DNA of 64,000 bases from Diplonema papillatum. Its lineage: Eukaryota; Euglenozoa; Diplonemea; Diplonemida; Diplonemidae. The number at the start of each line of letters is the position of its first letter. The first letter of the stretch is position 1. The translations under genes were made by a program, and so were the position numbers. The stretch is taken from positions 62,001-126,000 of the forward strand of contig JAPJBO010000153.1 in assembly GCA_030068145.1 (NCBI GenBank), given 5' to 3'. Shown here piece after piece: positions 22,110 through 34,761 of the stretch. The notes under the pieces were generated by a model, which was given only the letters and a program-made list of their open reading frames with translations, made no database searches and had not been told where the DNA came from.

Positions 22110-24077
22110 AGTGTCTACACGTTAGAAAAGTCCGCCCACACGTTAGAAAAGTACGCCAAGAGCAGTGTGTAGAAAAGTCAGCGGACAGACAGTAAATATC
22201 ATTAGTCGGTTAGTATTAATCTTCTAAGACTTGTACGATAACAAAATCCTCACTCCTATGCTTGTGTCTGTCACTCTCGTCCACCGCTCCTGCTCTGCTT
22301 GCCGCGCGCCGTATGGTTGGAGTAAAAAGTGAAGCCAGAAAGCTGCTAATCTTGCTGCTAACCACTTGAAGTGGTGCCACGGGAACTTTTTTAAGCCCGG
22401 CGGAGGTCAACTGACCGGAGCTGCCGGGGAGAGTGAGCTTACGTTGTGTGGTAACCTGATACGTTCGTGCGGTTGCGTCGATTGTCTAATGAGCTTGAAG
22501 CCCCGCATGGGCGCTTAGTTCCGTGCTGTGGGCGCCGCCCGATGCACGCGGTGATTCGTTTGCGACAATAAAACCTGAGGGAAAAAGACTGCGTGGTTAT
22601 CCCTCTCAAGAAAAAATGAAGCAAGTGGGAAGGGAGGGAGGGGAAGCAAGCTACTGTTTCTCTGGACGGATTGGGAGCGGCAAACCTGTCGTTCGGATTA
22701 TTATTAGTCTTCAAAGAAACAAGTTTCTTTCCTACCAAAAAAAAATGCTTTGCCCGCAACAGTATCGCTTCCTATTGACCCGAGCAGTCTTCAGCCTGCC
22801 ACGCGAGGACGGACCTGACAGGTGAACACCCAGAGGGCACACAGATCACAATTTTACCGTTTTTTTTTTTAGCGTTTTTTGTGGCTTAAAGCTTCGGTGT
22901 TGCAGGGCCTCCGGACCATTGAGGCTGGGAGTCGGGCGGCGAAAGGGGTGTAGACATATTTTCACGCTTAACTTTGGCAGAAGAGAGGACTGCTCGGGGA
23001 CGTTCTGAAGGCTCCCGAGGTTGGGTTAAGGGGGGGCACTGTCTCGTGTGGATTATGAAGCGTATTTCTCCCAAACGAAGGAAGCTGGCAGCGTGGCCAG
23101 ACTTGCCGTTCTTGTCTCGGGGGTGTGCCCTCGGATCGATTTACCTTCGGTTTCCATCACGCCGGCGACGGTGCTGGAATCTCACTTCAACTCAGTCCGG
23201 CAACGGTTGGTCGTGCGCCCAGCGAGGAAAAGCTGCCGCGCACGGTGCGGTGATAAAAGAACGAAGTGAATGAGACGTTAAAGCGAGCTCGTTTTCTTTC
23301 TGTGGGTCGTGAGTTGGTGTGAGAAGGAGAGAGGGGGCAACGAAAGAGAGAGGCATTGAATGAGAGCGGAGTGGGGATAACACGTTTCACGGTGACCAGC
23401 TCTCGGACAACTATCCGGAGCTTTGAAATAATCGGAGTTTTCACGGGCGCACGGTGTATGGTCTGTGCGTGAAGTTCTGAACAAAACACTAATTTTCTGT
23501 CTCAAGAGTCGATCTTTGGGCACACGAGTTGAAGGCGCTCACTTGCGCATATGTGAACGGGCGACAGGCCTTTTTTTCGGGCGTTTGACGACGCCGAATC
23601 TCTTCTTTCTCTTGGGGTTTCCTGCAGGTTCCATTTTTTTCATTTTGTTTTCTTGCGTTCGGCTGTCTTTAAGCCGCTCGTCCTGCTGTGTCCTATTGTA
23701 CAAAGACAGAAGAATGCAGCTCCAAGCAATTCTATGCAGCTCTAGGGGATAGGGATGGACCTGATAGACTGTGGTGGGAACCTCGATTCGCTACAATGAA
23801 CAGCGGCAGGCAATTCAATGCAGTTCCAGGAGACGGCCTAGCATTGGCACATAGGCACCTATGGAATGCCTTTTTTTGTTGCTGGTGTCTTTCAACGAAC
23901 GTGGGCGGCTGGCTGGTGCCAGCCTTGTTCGGCGTTTATCGAGAATTTCGATGATGTGCAAGAGTTGGTCAGCCGCAGGCCCGGAAACAAGGCTTGCGGC
24001 CTGGCGAGAAGAACGGCATGGTATATTGCGGTGTAAAGTAGGCTGATAATACTCTCCTTGCGCTTTATTCACAGTTT
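22110..24077. other. Intergenic, no firmly supported gene
   Basis: The near-repeat cacgttagaaaagt occurs twice at 22121-22152. Minus-strand frames at 22216-22759 and 23187-23523 have no family support. One small plus-strand frame is listed separately. The segment 23755-23840 resembles 12375-12440, indicating another dispersed repeat. Confidence 0.4.
23048..23269 (+). CDS. Small hypothetical protein (weakly supported)
   Basis: A 73-codon plus-strand frame, beginning MDYEAYFSQTKEAG, with fairly natural composition (RLAVLVSGVCPRIDLPSVSI). I recognise no domain. It may be an exon of a larger gene or chance; the complementary strand is also open for part of its length. Confidence 0.2.
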   Translation: MDYEAYFSQTKEAGSVARLAVLVSGVCPRIDLPSVSITPATVLESHFNSVRQRLVVRPARKSCRARCGDKRTK

Positions 24078-25745
24078 CAGTCTCACTGCTGCCTGGTGCA
24101 GGCTGATGATGCAAAACAAACGTAGACCTCCAAGCAATCATCCTCGTGTATCTACCATGAACGTCGTTCCGAAGACGGGTGGGCAAACAAGGGGGTGAAT
24201 ACACGATGTTTTTTCCGGCTTAGGGGGAAAACCTTAGTTTAATTTAATTTTTAATATTCGACCAATCGGATAATAACTCAGGGTGTTATTACTCTTAGAA
24301 CAAAATAGGTTTGAAGGAAGTGCGCACAAACAAAAAGGGACGTAAGTGAAAATGCCCTTTCGACCAATCGGATAATAACTCAGGGTGTTATTACTCGTCG
24401 GTAAAGTGTTGCTGTTTTGGAAAGATCTGGGATCTTGTACAAAAGAAATGATGAGAGGGGACAAAACGGAGACGGACAATATCAAGCTGCATCCACTTAG
24501 CACGTACTAGCGGTGTGACCCGTCGGTACGTGCAGGTGGAGAGCTGAGAAACCCACCCACCAATCCGCCAGCAAGGCCGCCTGCTCATCCTGGTGGCACC
24601 TCTTTTAACGCGCCGGACTAGCTCTCGTGCACGCAACAAATCCTCGTTCATCAGACTTGGGTGCGGGGAGCCGATTTCGAATACTTCTGGACGTGGAACA
24701 AGCTTACACTTCATTTTTCACTGGGTGCGTTGAACATGCAATCGACATTCAGCAAAGAAACGAGGCGCAAGAGCGCTGTCAAGAGGAGCAAGCACGAGGA
24801 AGGCAGGGCGGTCTCGCCACGGGACTGGGCGATGCGTGAACGAACTGTTGCTGAATTAGCGACAGAAGCGTTTGGCGCTGTTGTCGACGAATAACGACAT
24901 TTTTTGTATTTTCCCCTTTTTTCCGACGACAGCAAGTGTCAGACCAGCCTACCCGAAGGCAGCTGATTTCTTTAGGCACGTTTACTCTACCGGCGTTTTT
25001 TTTTCTTTTTCTTTTGGAACACTGCTTCCAATGGATCACTGCGAACTAACGAAATGGAAGCCTAAGTGCCCGACTTGTAGTAGGCCAGGGATAATGGCCT
25101 GGGAATAATATCATTCAATATGTTGGCTCATTTACCTGTGTTTCGTGTGTCTCGCCGTTTGTTTGCTGCTGCCTGATGCAGGCCGATGCAAAACAAACGT
25201 AGACCTCCAAGCAATGATCCTCGTGCCGGATGTTTTCTTTCCCCGGCCAGGGTAATACAAGTGACAGACCTGTAGTTTAGAGTTGAATTCTTTACGGGAA
25301 AAAAATGATGAGAGGGGACAAAACGGAAAAGAGATTTGCAAGTTGTCCTAGCACGTACTAACGGTGTGACCCGTCAGTACGTGCAATCGGATGAGAAATC
25401 CCAGCAACCCGCGAGCAAGACCGCCTGCTCATCCTGATTGCACCTCTTTCATCGCGCCGGACTAGGTCTTGTGCGCAACAAATCCTCGTTTTTGAGGCTG
25501 GGTGCTTTCAAATATTTATGGACGTGGGCTGGCACTATTTTTTCACTGTGTGCATTGAACATGCGATCGACGTTGAAAGGAAGCAAGATCAGCATCTGCA
25601 CCCAGCAAAGCAACAAGGACCCGAGCGCTGTCAAGAGGAGCAACACGGCAGGAGGCAGGTCGGCCTCTCTACGAGACTGGATGCGATGCATGAAGGAAGC
25701 ATCGCTGAACTTGTGCTGAATAGCGACAGAAGTGTTGGGCCTAAT
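24078..25745. repeat. Local duplication, 24078-24900 and 25155-25745
   Basis: Two segments share, in order, GCAAAACAAACGTAGACCTC, GCACGTACTA(G/A)CGGTGTGACC, CCGCCTGCTCATCCTG, CAACAAATCCTCGTT and AGCGCTGTCAAGAGGAGCAA. Both contain a short plus-strand frame with the peptide SAVKRS, but frame and length differ, so coding is not supported. The first copy also holds two direct repeats CGACCAATCGGATAATAACT at 24258 and 24360. The sequence is likely repetitive rather than genic. Confidence 0.7.
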
Positions 25746-26060
25746 TTGTATGTGTACGTCTTTTGTTCTCGTGCTACTGAAGTTCCCGTGGGACATGCAG
25801 ATTGGTGTCTTACAAATCAGCTGGCGGAGCGGATGGGTTCAGTTCAGGGACAGATTCGGGGGTCATCTTGGTCGTTGCGATCGCCGCTGTCATTTTCTGC
25901 TGTTGCATTGGGGTGTTCGGTTGTTGGAGGTATGTGTCCATTGAGTGCAGGAAATCTCCAACCAATAGCCGAAAAAATGAGTGATTGCGCCGCGTGCAAT
26001 TTTCGATGTTGCCCTTTGTTTGTCTTGTGATTCAGCTAGGATCTGGTCGCACGCCTTGGT
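25746..26060. other. 3' flank of helicase-AAA gene 2
   Basis: No supported gene. A plus-strand frame here includes a hydrophobic stretch (VILVVAIAAVIFCCCIGVFG) that would make a good membrane segment, but the surrounding sequence gives no exon signals I trust. Confidence 0.35.
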
Positions 26061-29000
26061 CTAGTCTTCGATCTCTGCATATCCTTCAATGTATGGCGAT
26101 ACCGGGCATCCCGCGCGCCCGCACCTAGCGCAGCGCCAAAGGGGCCTCTGCTTCTTTTTCTTCATCATGGTCTCGTATTGTTGCCTCCAGGCGTCTTGCT
26201 GCTTCCATATTTGCTCCCACAGAGTCATCAGCACCGGATCCATTCCTGCACGCAGTCGTGTCATCATCGAAGGGTCTGAGAAGGCGCCCCGTAGCGAATC
26301 GGTGCTGTCGAGGCCCAGCGACCGGGCGTGGTTCGTCAGCGCGACGATGAAGTCGTCGGGGATGCCGGACGACGTCCACGGATCCGCTTCGGGCGGCGGA
26401 ACGGGCGCCGCGGCGGCGTCTTGTTCGGCGGCTTCGGGGGCGGCGGCCGTCGCTGTTTCGATCGCGGCGACCGGCGTCGGCGCCGCGGGTGCCGCCTGGG
26501 CGGCGCTGGGCAGGGCCGGGCGGGGGGGCGGGGAAAACGGCAGGTCGGTTCCGGGTGCGTCCTCGCGCGAGGCGACGAAATTGTCGAAGACTTCTTCGAG
26601 CTCGTAGTTCAACAGCACCTCTCGCCCCGACTGCGCCAGAGCGCTGAAGCAGTTCTTCGCCAGCGTCACTACATCCCGGGCGTTCGACCACGACGAAAGC
26701 TCCAAGCACTTTTCAATCCCGTCGTTCAACACGTCGTTTGCATCTGCTTCCAATCCGACGCCGTCCTCCTTCAGCTTCCGCTGCAGCATGTCGCAGCACG
26801 CGTCCGCCGAAAAATTCGCGAACACGACTTCTTCGCTGATTCTGCTCTTCAGCCCTTCGTTCTGCTTCAGCATCCGGTCGATGTCCTTCTTGTACCCGGC
26901 TAGAATCACGACCATCTTCCCTTGGTAGTCGTCGTCGGTGAGCAGCTGAACGATCTCGTCGAGCACCTCCTTCGACTCCGTCAGCCGGTACGCCTCGTCG
27001 ATGAACAGCACGCTGCCGACACTTTCCCTGAAGATCGCCTGCGTGGTGATTCCCGCCTGTTGCGCGTACCCCGTCACGAAGTCGGAAACGGACTTCATGT
27101 GCACGTCCGCCGACCCGAGGATGCCCAAGTCACGGTACAGCTGCCCGATGCGCTTCGCGACTGTCGTCTTCCCTGTACCCGGCGCGCCGACGAATCGGAA
27201 GTTCAGCGGGATGGCGGACCGAGGGTCCTTCCCGACCTTCTTGCATTGGAGGCAGACCTTCTGGTAGCTTTCAAACCGCGCGACCAAGTCGCCAACAGAC
27301 GAGAGGTCGCTGAAAAGCTGCTTCACGTCTGAAGCTGCCGGGCCGTCTGTTGGGTCGAAGTCCGAGTACACGAGCAGGCACGGGTCGGATTTGGTTGATG
27401 CACGCTCCTCACGCTTCAGCCGCGCGGACTGACGAATGCACGCCTCTGAGACGCTGTTGTTCACAGCACCCGCGTTTCCGAAATTCGGGAGCAGCCGTTG
27501 CTTTCCGAGAACCTCGCGGACCACCCGCAGCATGTCCTCGTGTGGCATCGCCAGCTTCTTGCTCAGCAGGGCCTGCTTCAGGATCTTGAACAGGTCGTCG
27601 TCGCTGAAGTCTTCGAACTCCCACGCGTCGGTGAACTGGAACCGGCGCTGGAAGCCCGGGTTCGTGTTTTTGATCATCGCCGCCATTTCTTTCGTGTACC
27701 CCAGCAGCACCACCGCGCGATCCTCGCCCGTCCCGCCGCTTATCTTCTCGACCATTGTGTTGATCACTTCTTCGCGATACGGGCACGTGCTGTTGAACCC
27801 TGTCTTCGGGTTGAGCCCGTACGCCTCGTCGATGACCAGCACCCCGCCCTTCGCGGTTTCCAGGATGCCGCTCGTCTTCTTCCCGGACTCGCCGAGGACC
27901 GTCCCGAGGAAGTCGCTTGCGGTTTTGAGGTACACGTCTCCCTTGCTGAGCACGCCGGCCTCTTTGAGGATTTTCGCGTACAGTTCCGCGATGGTCGTTT
28001 TCCCCGTGCCCGGGTTGCCGGTGAACACGCGGTTGAGGGAGATGCTTCGAAGTGGCTTCAGGTCTTCTTCCAGCTTCAGGTTCCCTTCGAACACGTCGAG
28101 CATCCCGTCTATGGCGCCTTTGACCTTGCTCAAGCCGACCTTGCTTTGCAGCTGCTTGTACGGCTCAGACCTCCGCACCGAGAAGTCGGCGACTCCGAGG
28201 ATGTCGCTCTTCGCAAGCATCCGCGCAAGCGGCCCGGCGCGCTCTTCCTTGAGCGCCCTCGCTGCCTGCCGGCCACACATCTGCTCGTACAAATTCCGCA
28301 TGGCCCGCGCGTTGCCGAAGCCGTGGCCGCGCTGCCTTCCGATCCTTCGCACGGCCACCTCGACGTACCTGTCGAGTGCGGTTGTCCTGCATCCCATTCT
28401 CGTGCCCACGCGACACAAATGCATGTTGCTAGTGAGATGAAAAGTGAAACTCGCAAGTAAAACTGCGCTTGCCAATCACTTGTGTAACATAGTTTGCAAG
28501 TCCAAGGATTTCCTGCGCAACGTTTGTAAAACACTCATGTCATTTACTAGCAGTTACCTGGGGGGATGAATCAAACCCAGATTTAGTGTGGGCTCTGGGG
28601 GTGTCGCAACGGGTTTGGAATGGATATGTGCTCAACATTGTTGCGCACAGGAAACTCGACCTGCAGGTCCCGTAAAACGTGAAGCTTATTCTACATGGCA
28701 GGACAAGCCACAAGATCATTAGTTAAACCCCGTACACCGCGAGAGTTGGAGAAAGAAGAAGGGAACCCAGAGTTTTCGTTTACCGCACGACCCTGAGCCC
28801 AAATCCTGGACGCGGTTTCAGGTGGCAATGATCATCAGGTCCTACTTGGGCGGTTTAGTTTCCTCACACATTGCATGTGGCTAAGAGAGTTGAAGTATGG
28901 CTAAAGATAAAGTGGTGTCACCTGAGGGGGTAATCTCAGGGCCGCCCACGTGATAAGCCGTTAAGCATTGAGTTTTTTTGTAAGTACATGAACCACACCG

Positions 29001-32000
29001 TTAAGCAGCGGCTGCCGGCTTATCCCGTGACACCTTTTATACGTACGTAAAAGAAAGAGTAGCGTTGGCACTCATACAGGCTCGTTCCCTCGTAGCTCGC
29101 CGGGAACGGGCACTCCAGTGAAACTGGGTATGTTACCGTTTTAGAAAAGACAGGTATACCTCGGCTCCTGAACGTTGTATACGGGCAACTTATCCACAGA
29201 AGAGATGTCTGCTTTCATAATTCCCTGCAGTATCTTGAGGAGCTCGTCGTCGGTGTAGTCTTCAAAGATGCACTTCTTCGGGAAGCGGCTGGGCAAGCCT
29301 TCGTTGAAAGCGAGGAGGTCGTCCATCGGCTTCTCGTAGCCAGCGAAGATGACAGTCAGTTTGCCCCGGTGGTTCTCCATTTCGGTGAGGAGGAGATTCA
29401 AAATGTTGCCTCCCCTCGGGTCGTTGGCCTGCATCAGTTGGTACGCCTCGTCGACGAAAAGGACGCCGCCGGTTTCTAGTGTTTTGAAGTTTGCCGAGCA
29501 CTTGTCCGGCCCGTCATTAACCATCTTCGTCCCGCTTGTCTCGATGAAGTTCTTGGCATCTTTGAACAGTCCCGCCTCCTGAAGTGCTTTGCAGTACAGT
29601 CGTGCTACGGTCGTCTTGCCGGTACCCGGGTTGCCGGTGAAGAGTACGCTGTACTGCTTCGTTTTGAAGTCTTTCCCCATCGTCTTGCAATGTTCAATCC
29701 CGAGGAGGCACTCGTAAAAGAACTGCTTCACTTTGGACAGCCCCGTCATCGCCACGAGTTCTGCGAACGCCTCGTTGGTCTTCGCGGTGTCACGCCACTT
29801 TACCTCTTGGAGGCGCTTCTCGCTGTCTTGCGCTGAGTATTTGGGCGGTTCTTTAGCGAACGACTGCGTCAGGGACCGGCAGGCCTGCCGAAGCGGTAAA
29901 GCAGCGTCGTTGTCGTGGTGCTCGCCGAGGGCCTCTTCGAAGACCCTGCCCTTCAGCGCGAGGCTCGTCACAGCGCGGAGTAGGTCCGGGTCTTCCACCG
30001 AGCTGAGACGCGCAACTGCCACGAGCAACACTCCGCACAGCAACTTGTGCGCTCGCTTCTGGTTTTCCTGCGAGAAGTTTTCGAGGCCCGTCCGCAGCGC
30101 CAAGGCCACCGACAGGTACCCGGTCTTCTCCGCGGCTTCCAACGCCGGGGCCAGAATGCCGCCCCCATTGTCGCCGTCGAGGTTCTGCAAGCAGTATTTC
30201 AACAGGAACGCGTGCGTGGGGTGCCCGTCTTCCTTCGGCACTGCGTCGTGCAGGTCGATGTAGCTGCCTTTTCCGGACAAGTGCGCACGCAGCGCCTGCG
30301 CTGCGCGCGCGTTCATCTTCTGAGAAGGCGAGGGGTCTGTGCGGCTGGCCATGGCGGCGTGCATGCCCTGCCACCCGAAAACTGCGTCCAACTGCTCTCT
30401 GCCGGACTCGCCGTCCGCCAGGGACACGAACGCCGGGAAGTCGCCCTTTTTGAGGCAGGACCGTAGCTGCTCCCGGAGAAGCCGGGGGCCCGCTGAGTCG
30501 GCTTCGATCTTCGCGGCTTTGGAAACCGCGGCCGCGGTTTCCCGCTCGGTTTGCCGAGCGATCGACGCCGCGTCGCCGGCTGTTTGGACGCGCAGCCGGG
30601 CCTGCTCGGCGGCGATGGCCTCGCGGAGGGCCTCTTTTTCCTGCCGCTGGCGCTCGGCCCGCAGGAGGGCCAGCTCCTGCGCCTCGCGCTGCGCCTGCGC
30701 AGCGGCGAGCTTATCTTGCAGGGCTGCGGTCGCTTTGTCGTCGGCCAGCTGGCCGGCCGCGTCGGCTTGCGCCGCCAAGGCCGCGGCGCGCTGGCGGGTT
30801 CTTTCCCGTTGGAGCGAGATCCGCTGGAGCTCCTCGCGGATCTCGTCTGTTTCGCACCGGATCTCCTCCATCTGCTTCTCCGCCTCCGCCGCTTCCCGCG
30901 CGGTCTTGCGCTTCACCTCGGCCAGCCGGTCTTCTCCCTTCTTTCTGATCGCGGCGACCTCCGCGCACGTCTTGCACTTTTTCACCCCCTTTTCAAAGCA
31001 GTTCACCACGCAGAAATGCCCGCTGGCGCACTGCGCCGTGACCAGCGCGCCGCACCGGACGTCCTTGTGAAGCGGGTACGTGTGGCAGGACAGCGGGCAC
31101 GGGTGCTTGCATGGCAGCATCCGGTCGCACGGCTGCGTGCAGCCGCCGTTCGGGACGTGCTTGAAGTCGGCCTCGGTGCAGAGGAGCTGCTTGGTCCTGT
31201 GCTTGGTGCACTGCGAAGGGAAGCCTTTGTACACGTGCGCGCCCGCCCGGAGGATACGAGCCGTGTCGCTCCATACTTTGGACTTCGCTGTGAGGGTTGT
31301 CAGGGACCCTAGTACGACGAGGGCACACCGAGCGCGCGACAGCATAACGTTGACTCGCTCTGCTTGCTTGACGAACCCGGTGTCTCCTCTCGTGTTGCAC
31401 CGCACGAGCGACACGATTACGACATCTGCCTCCTCGCCTTGGAAATTGTCCACCGTAGACACGCGGATGCTCCGGTCTTCAACAGGCTTTTCGTCTTCTT
31501 CTGTAGCGCCGTCGTCGTCGCTGTCCAACGCGTCTTGGTCGCGTTCAGACAACTCCACCTGCCACTTCAACTTCTTCTGAATAGCGGCGCGAATCTCCCG
31601 CAGCTGGCCGAGGTACGTTGTCAGCACCACGGGCTTCCTGTCGCCCGTGTACCCAAGGTTGAGGAAGTACTGCAAGATCTGGACGACCATTTTCACTTCG
31701 AACTCGTTCACGTGCGACCTGCTGTCGACGGATGTGGTCGACCCTTCGCTGTTTTCGAGGGAGCTATGGTCGATGAATATGAGGTTTTTCTGGATGCCGT
31801 CCGGGATGGGACGGTGCGCAGGGTCGCTGGTGTTAGGTCCGTCGATGTACCGAGGGTAAGTGGGGCGGACCAGCTTCGAGAGCTCAGGGCGCATGCGGTG
31901 TTGCTGCTCGAGGGTGACGTGAGGGCAGCCTTCGATGACAAGTCGCTCGAACAGCGACATGTTCAGCTGGTGGGTGCCCCCGCTCTCGACCGTCAGCTCG

Positions 32001-34345
32001 TACGACTCCACCTTGGGCCTGAGTTGCTTGTGGTCTCCGATCAGGACCACCCTTCGGAGGTTCGAGGAAAGCATGGACAGCACCGTGCTGCACTCCAAAG
32101 TCTCCGCCGCTTCTTCCAAGAACACCGATGTGACCCCGTCCAGCAGCTCTTTGTTCTCGGCTAAGAACGTCGTCGTGCACCCGAGGACCCTCCGAGCGCC
32201 GACGATGAGGCGCCTGCTCAAGTCGCCTATCTTCTGGCGTTTGTTGTTGACGTCTCGAAAGCCCTGCACGTTGACGAACAGTTCTTCTCTCTTCTTATCG
32301 AAGTCCATCCACCTGCCGAGGTGGCTTCGCCTGTCTTCCCGGTCAAGATGCCATGGATATGGTGCCCGACCGTGACCTTGACCGGGTTTCGGGTGCCCTT
32401 TCAGCCACGCTTCGTAGTTGTCCCACTCCTTCGCAGATTTACTCTTTTTGCCGACGATGGTGAAGCCGTCAGCCCCTGTCTGAGTAGTGAGCTCTTCGAC
32501 TACATCGAGCATCCCGGCGTTCGTCAGGGCATTTTTCACGTCCCACCACTTCGGATTCAAACAACCGGTGGCAGCGGGGAGAAGCTTGTCGATGCTGGCT
32601 TGAAAAGTACCTCGCTGTTCCATGAGCATTGCAAAAGCGCGGCCGACTGATGGGTTTTTCGGCAGCTTCGACGTAAGCTCTCTCAGCTGTGTCGGCTGGA
32701 GCGTGTCGCTCTTGCACCCGGAGCCGAGGCGGACCATGTTGTCGAGAGGGATGCCCCGCTTGTAGTGCAGGTTTTCCATGAACTGATCCACGGTGTGGTT
32801 CGTGTACGCGACAAGCAGGATCTGCTCAGCAGGGCAGTTGTCCCACAGGAGTTTGACCGCATGGGTGCCCACGTGCGTTTTCCCCGTCCCGGGGGGACCG
32901 TGGATGATGCTTATAGGGCGCTGCATGATGGCCCTCAGAGCTTGCTCTTGTGGCCCGTCCATGCTTGAGCGCACGCTTGGTATCCAGGACACCACATCCG
33001 CGCATTCGCCTTCCGGGATGCTGCGGCTGAAATCGGCTTGTAGTATAACGTCCGCGGCCGGGACGCTCTGTACAGTTTGCAGCCTGCGGAGCATGGGTGG
33101 GTAGCTGAATAAGCTGCTGCCCAGCTGGACCATAAGCAGCGGCGCTGTGCGCGCCATGAGCCGGCTGGCGTGTTGCGCATCCCAGAACATGATGCCAACC
33201 CGGGGTTTCTGCGAAGACAACACGTCCACGGATCTACCAGACCGGGCAATCTCCGCCAGGGCGACGACTGTGTGGCCGGCGTCGGTATCGATGAACGCGA
33301 CCACCGACGAGTCGGCCAGCATCTTGTTTGAGTTTTCGAGCATCGCCTTCCGTTGCTTGGTGGTCAGATTAACCAAGCCGCTCTGTGGGCTGTAGCTGAA
33401 CTGCACCACGAAAAACGAATCCTGCAGCTCTTTCCCGAACACGCTGTTGCACCCAGGGATGTGCACCGTCTCAATACGCGCAGAGTCGAACCAATGCTTC
33501 TGGGCGTGGATCGCGTCGCGGTCTTTTCGGTTCGGGTTGCGGAGCACTTCGAGGTGCAGGTCCAACGCCTTACGCAGAGGGGCGAGCATGTCTTCTCTGA
33601 TCAGACGGAACTGGCGGTTCAAGTACACTTCTGAGTCTGCTGCGCCCTTGTCAGGCTTCGGTGGGAGCTCGGGGGTGACAAGCAGTTCTGGTAGGTCGGG
33701 CATCAAGGAATTATATCGGAACGGGAGTTTGTGGTTGGTAGGCAAGAACTTCTGCACCAGCGGGTTCTCGGCCGGAAACTCTTCCTCCAGCGTTGCTTCC
33801 TGCAGCATCCATATGAAGTGCTGCAGCAAACGCGTTCCTAAGTCAGCCGTTAGAAGGACTTGCTCGAACTCCCAATTCTTGAACAGGCGCACGTAAAGCT
33901 TCCGCCTGCTGTCCGGAGCGACTGCCTTCACGTCGATAGCATCGTGCTGCGCTGTGACCCAGTCGTCGCAAAGCCTGCCAATGAAGCCGCAGAGGTCGGT
34001 GTGCAGCGCTGGCACGGGAATCAACGTCATGCACACCCCCACAAAGCAAGACTGCCCGGCACTGCTGTCGGCGAGGATGGTAAGCGCCAGCAGCGGATCC
34101 TCCTTTGCGGTCGCTTCGACAACGGCGGACGCCTGCGACACGGACGCGACCCCCTCGTCCACCAGGTCCTTCAAGTGCTTTTTGTGCCACTTTCCGCCCT
34201 TTTTCCCACCATTTTGGCCCCACCCGTTGCCTCCCTTTCCGCCGCCGGACGGTCCGTGGTGCCCGGCCCCCTTCCCGGTGTGCCCACCCTTTCCCGTTTG
34301 GGACTGCCCGTAGGGATGGTTCGCTGCGCCTTTTTTCCCACCCAT
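26061..34345 (-). CDS. ZNFX1-like helicase fused to three CbxX/CfqX AAA+ domains, gene 2 (2 exons)
   Basis: Exon 1 is 34345-29160 and exon 2 is 28368-26061. GTATAC donor and CGACAG acceptor join in phase (QEPR-YVEVAVRRIG), giving about 2,497 aa. In order: Gly/Lys/His-rich N-terminus; SF1 UPF1-like helicase (HGPPGTGKT near residue 485, FLEEAAE near 743, GDHKQLRP, QQHRMRPELS, VDNFQGEEAD, NVMLSRAR); NF-X1-type Cys-rich fingers near 1045-1125 (CTQPCDRMLPCKHPCPLSCH); charged coiled coil to about 1280; AAA+ 1 (GNPGTGKTT near 1568, FVDEAY, SRF); AAA+ 2 (GNPGTGKTT near 1842, VIDEAY, RRF); AAA+ 3 (GAPGTGKTT near 2119, FIDEAY, SRI); Ala/Pro-rich linker; and a tail with CARCGRAGC. CbxX-type AAA+ proteins remodel partner proteins (red-type Rubisco activase is one). 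An RNA helicase coupled to a remodelling hexamer is the inferred design. No targeting peptide is visible. Confidence 0.9.
28369..29159 (-). other. Intron of helicase-AAA gene 2
   Basis: A 791-bp intron, GTATAC...CGACAG. It contains a repeat at 28890-29035 shared with 57740-57845 and a segment near 28600-28650 (ttggaatggatatgtgctcaac) related to 56717-56800 and 61613-61693. Confidence 0.75.
28914..29038. repeat. Small inverted-terminus element in intron (related copy at 57755-57845)
   Basis: Begins GGTGTCACCTGAGGGGG and ends CTTATCCCGTGACACC, with GTGATAAGCCGTTAAGC inside matching the right end inverted. A truncated copy is at 57755-57845. It looks like a short MITE. Confidence 0.6.
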
Positions 34346-34510
34346 GGGTGAACGGAGGGCCGGCGGTGCCTGTCGGCCGTTGCTCGGTTCTTTCTCCTTT
34401 TTCCTTCTCTTTTATTTCCTTTTTTTCGTCGTTTTTTTTTGTGGGGGAAATCCTGTCAAGAAAGCGTGAGATTCGTTGCAATGGCTTGGCTACGTGCAGG
34501 TAGCGAGAGG

Positions 34511-34620
34511 AAGAGGGGGAGAGAAAGAGAGAGACGAGTTAGAGTGCAGGGACCATCTCTACGGGGAGTATCCGGTCGCCCCACTACTATCCCGTACTAC
34601 TACGGCGGGCGTAAGTCGTT
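34511..34620. repeat. SINE-like dispersed repeat, copy 1
   Basis: A GA-rich lead, then GACGAGTTAGAGTGCAGGGA, CCATCTCTACGGGGAGT and ACGGCGGGCGTAAGTCG. Related copies are at 50620-50730 and 55249-55354, all in the same orientation. No ORF is conserved. Confidence 0.75.
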
Positions 34621-34761
34621 ACGTCGTGGGCGCGGAGCGAGCCGCGGCCCAGTCGCGGCCCAGTCACATATGATGAGGAAGAATTACTTCTGGCACTTTT
34701 ACGATTCACCCTCCCTGGAGCACCCGGCCTTTTTGAAGACGTGGCTGGATAGCTTTCGTAG

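Noticed and set aside
24258..24400. Direct repeats that might be a CRISPR array
   Set aside because: Only two copies, inside a eukaryotic repeat duplication, without regular spacers.
34511..34620. tRNA gene or tRNA-derived SINE head
   Set aside because: I could not fold a cloverleaf or find both A and B boxes in any of the three copies.
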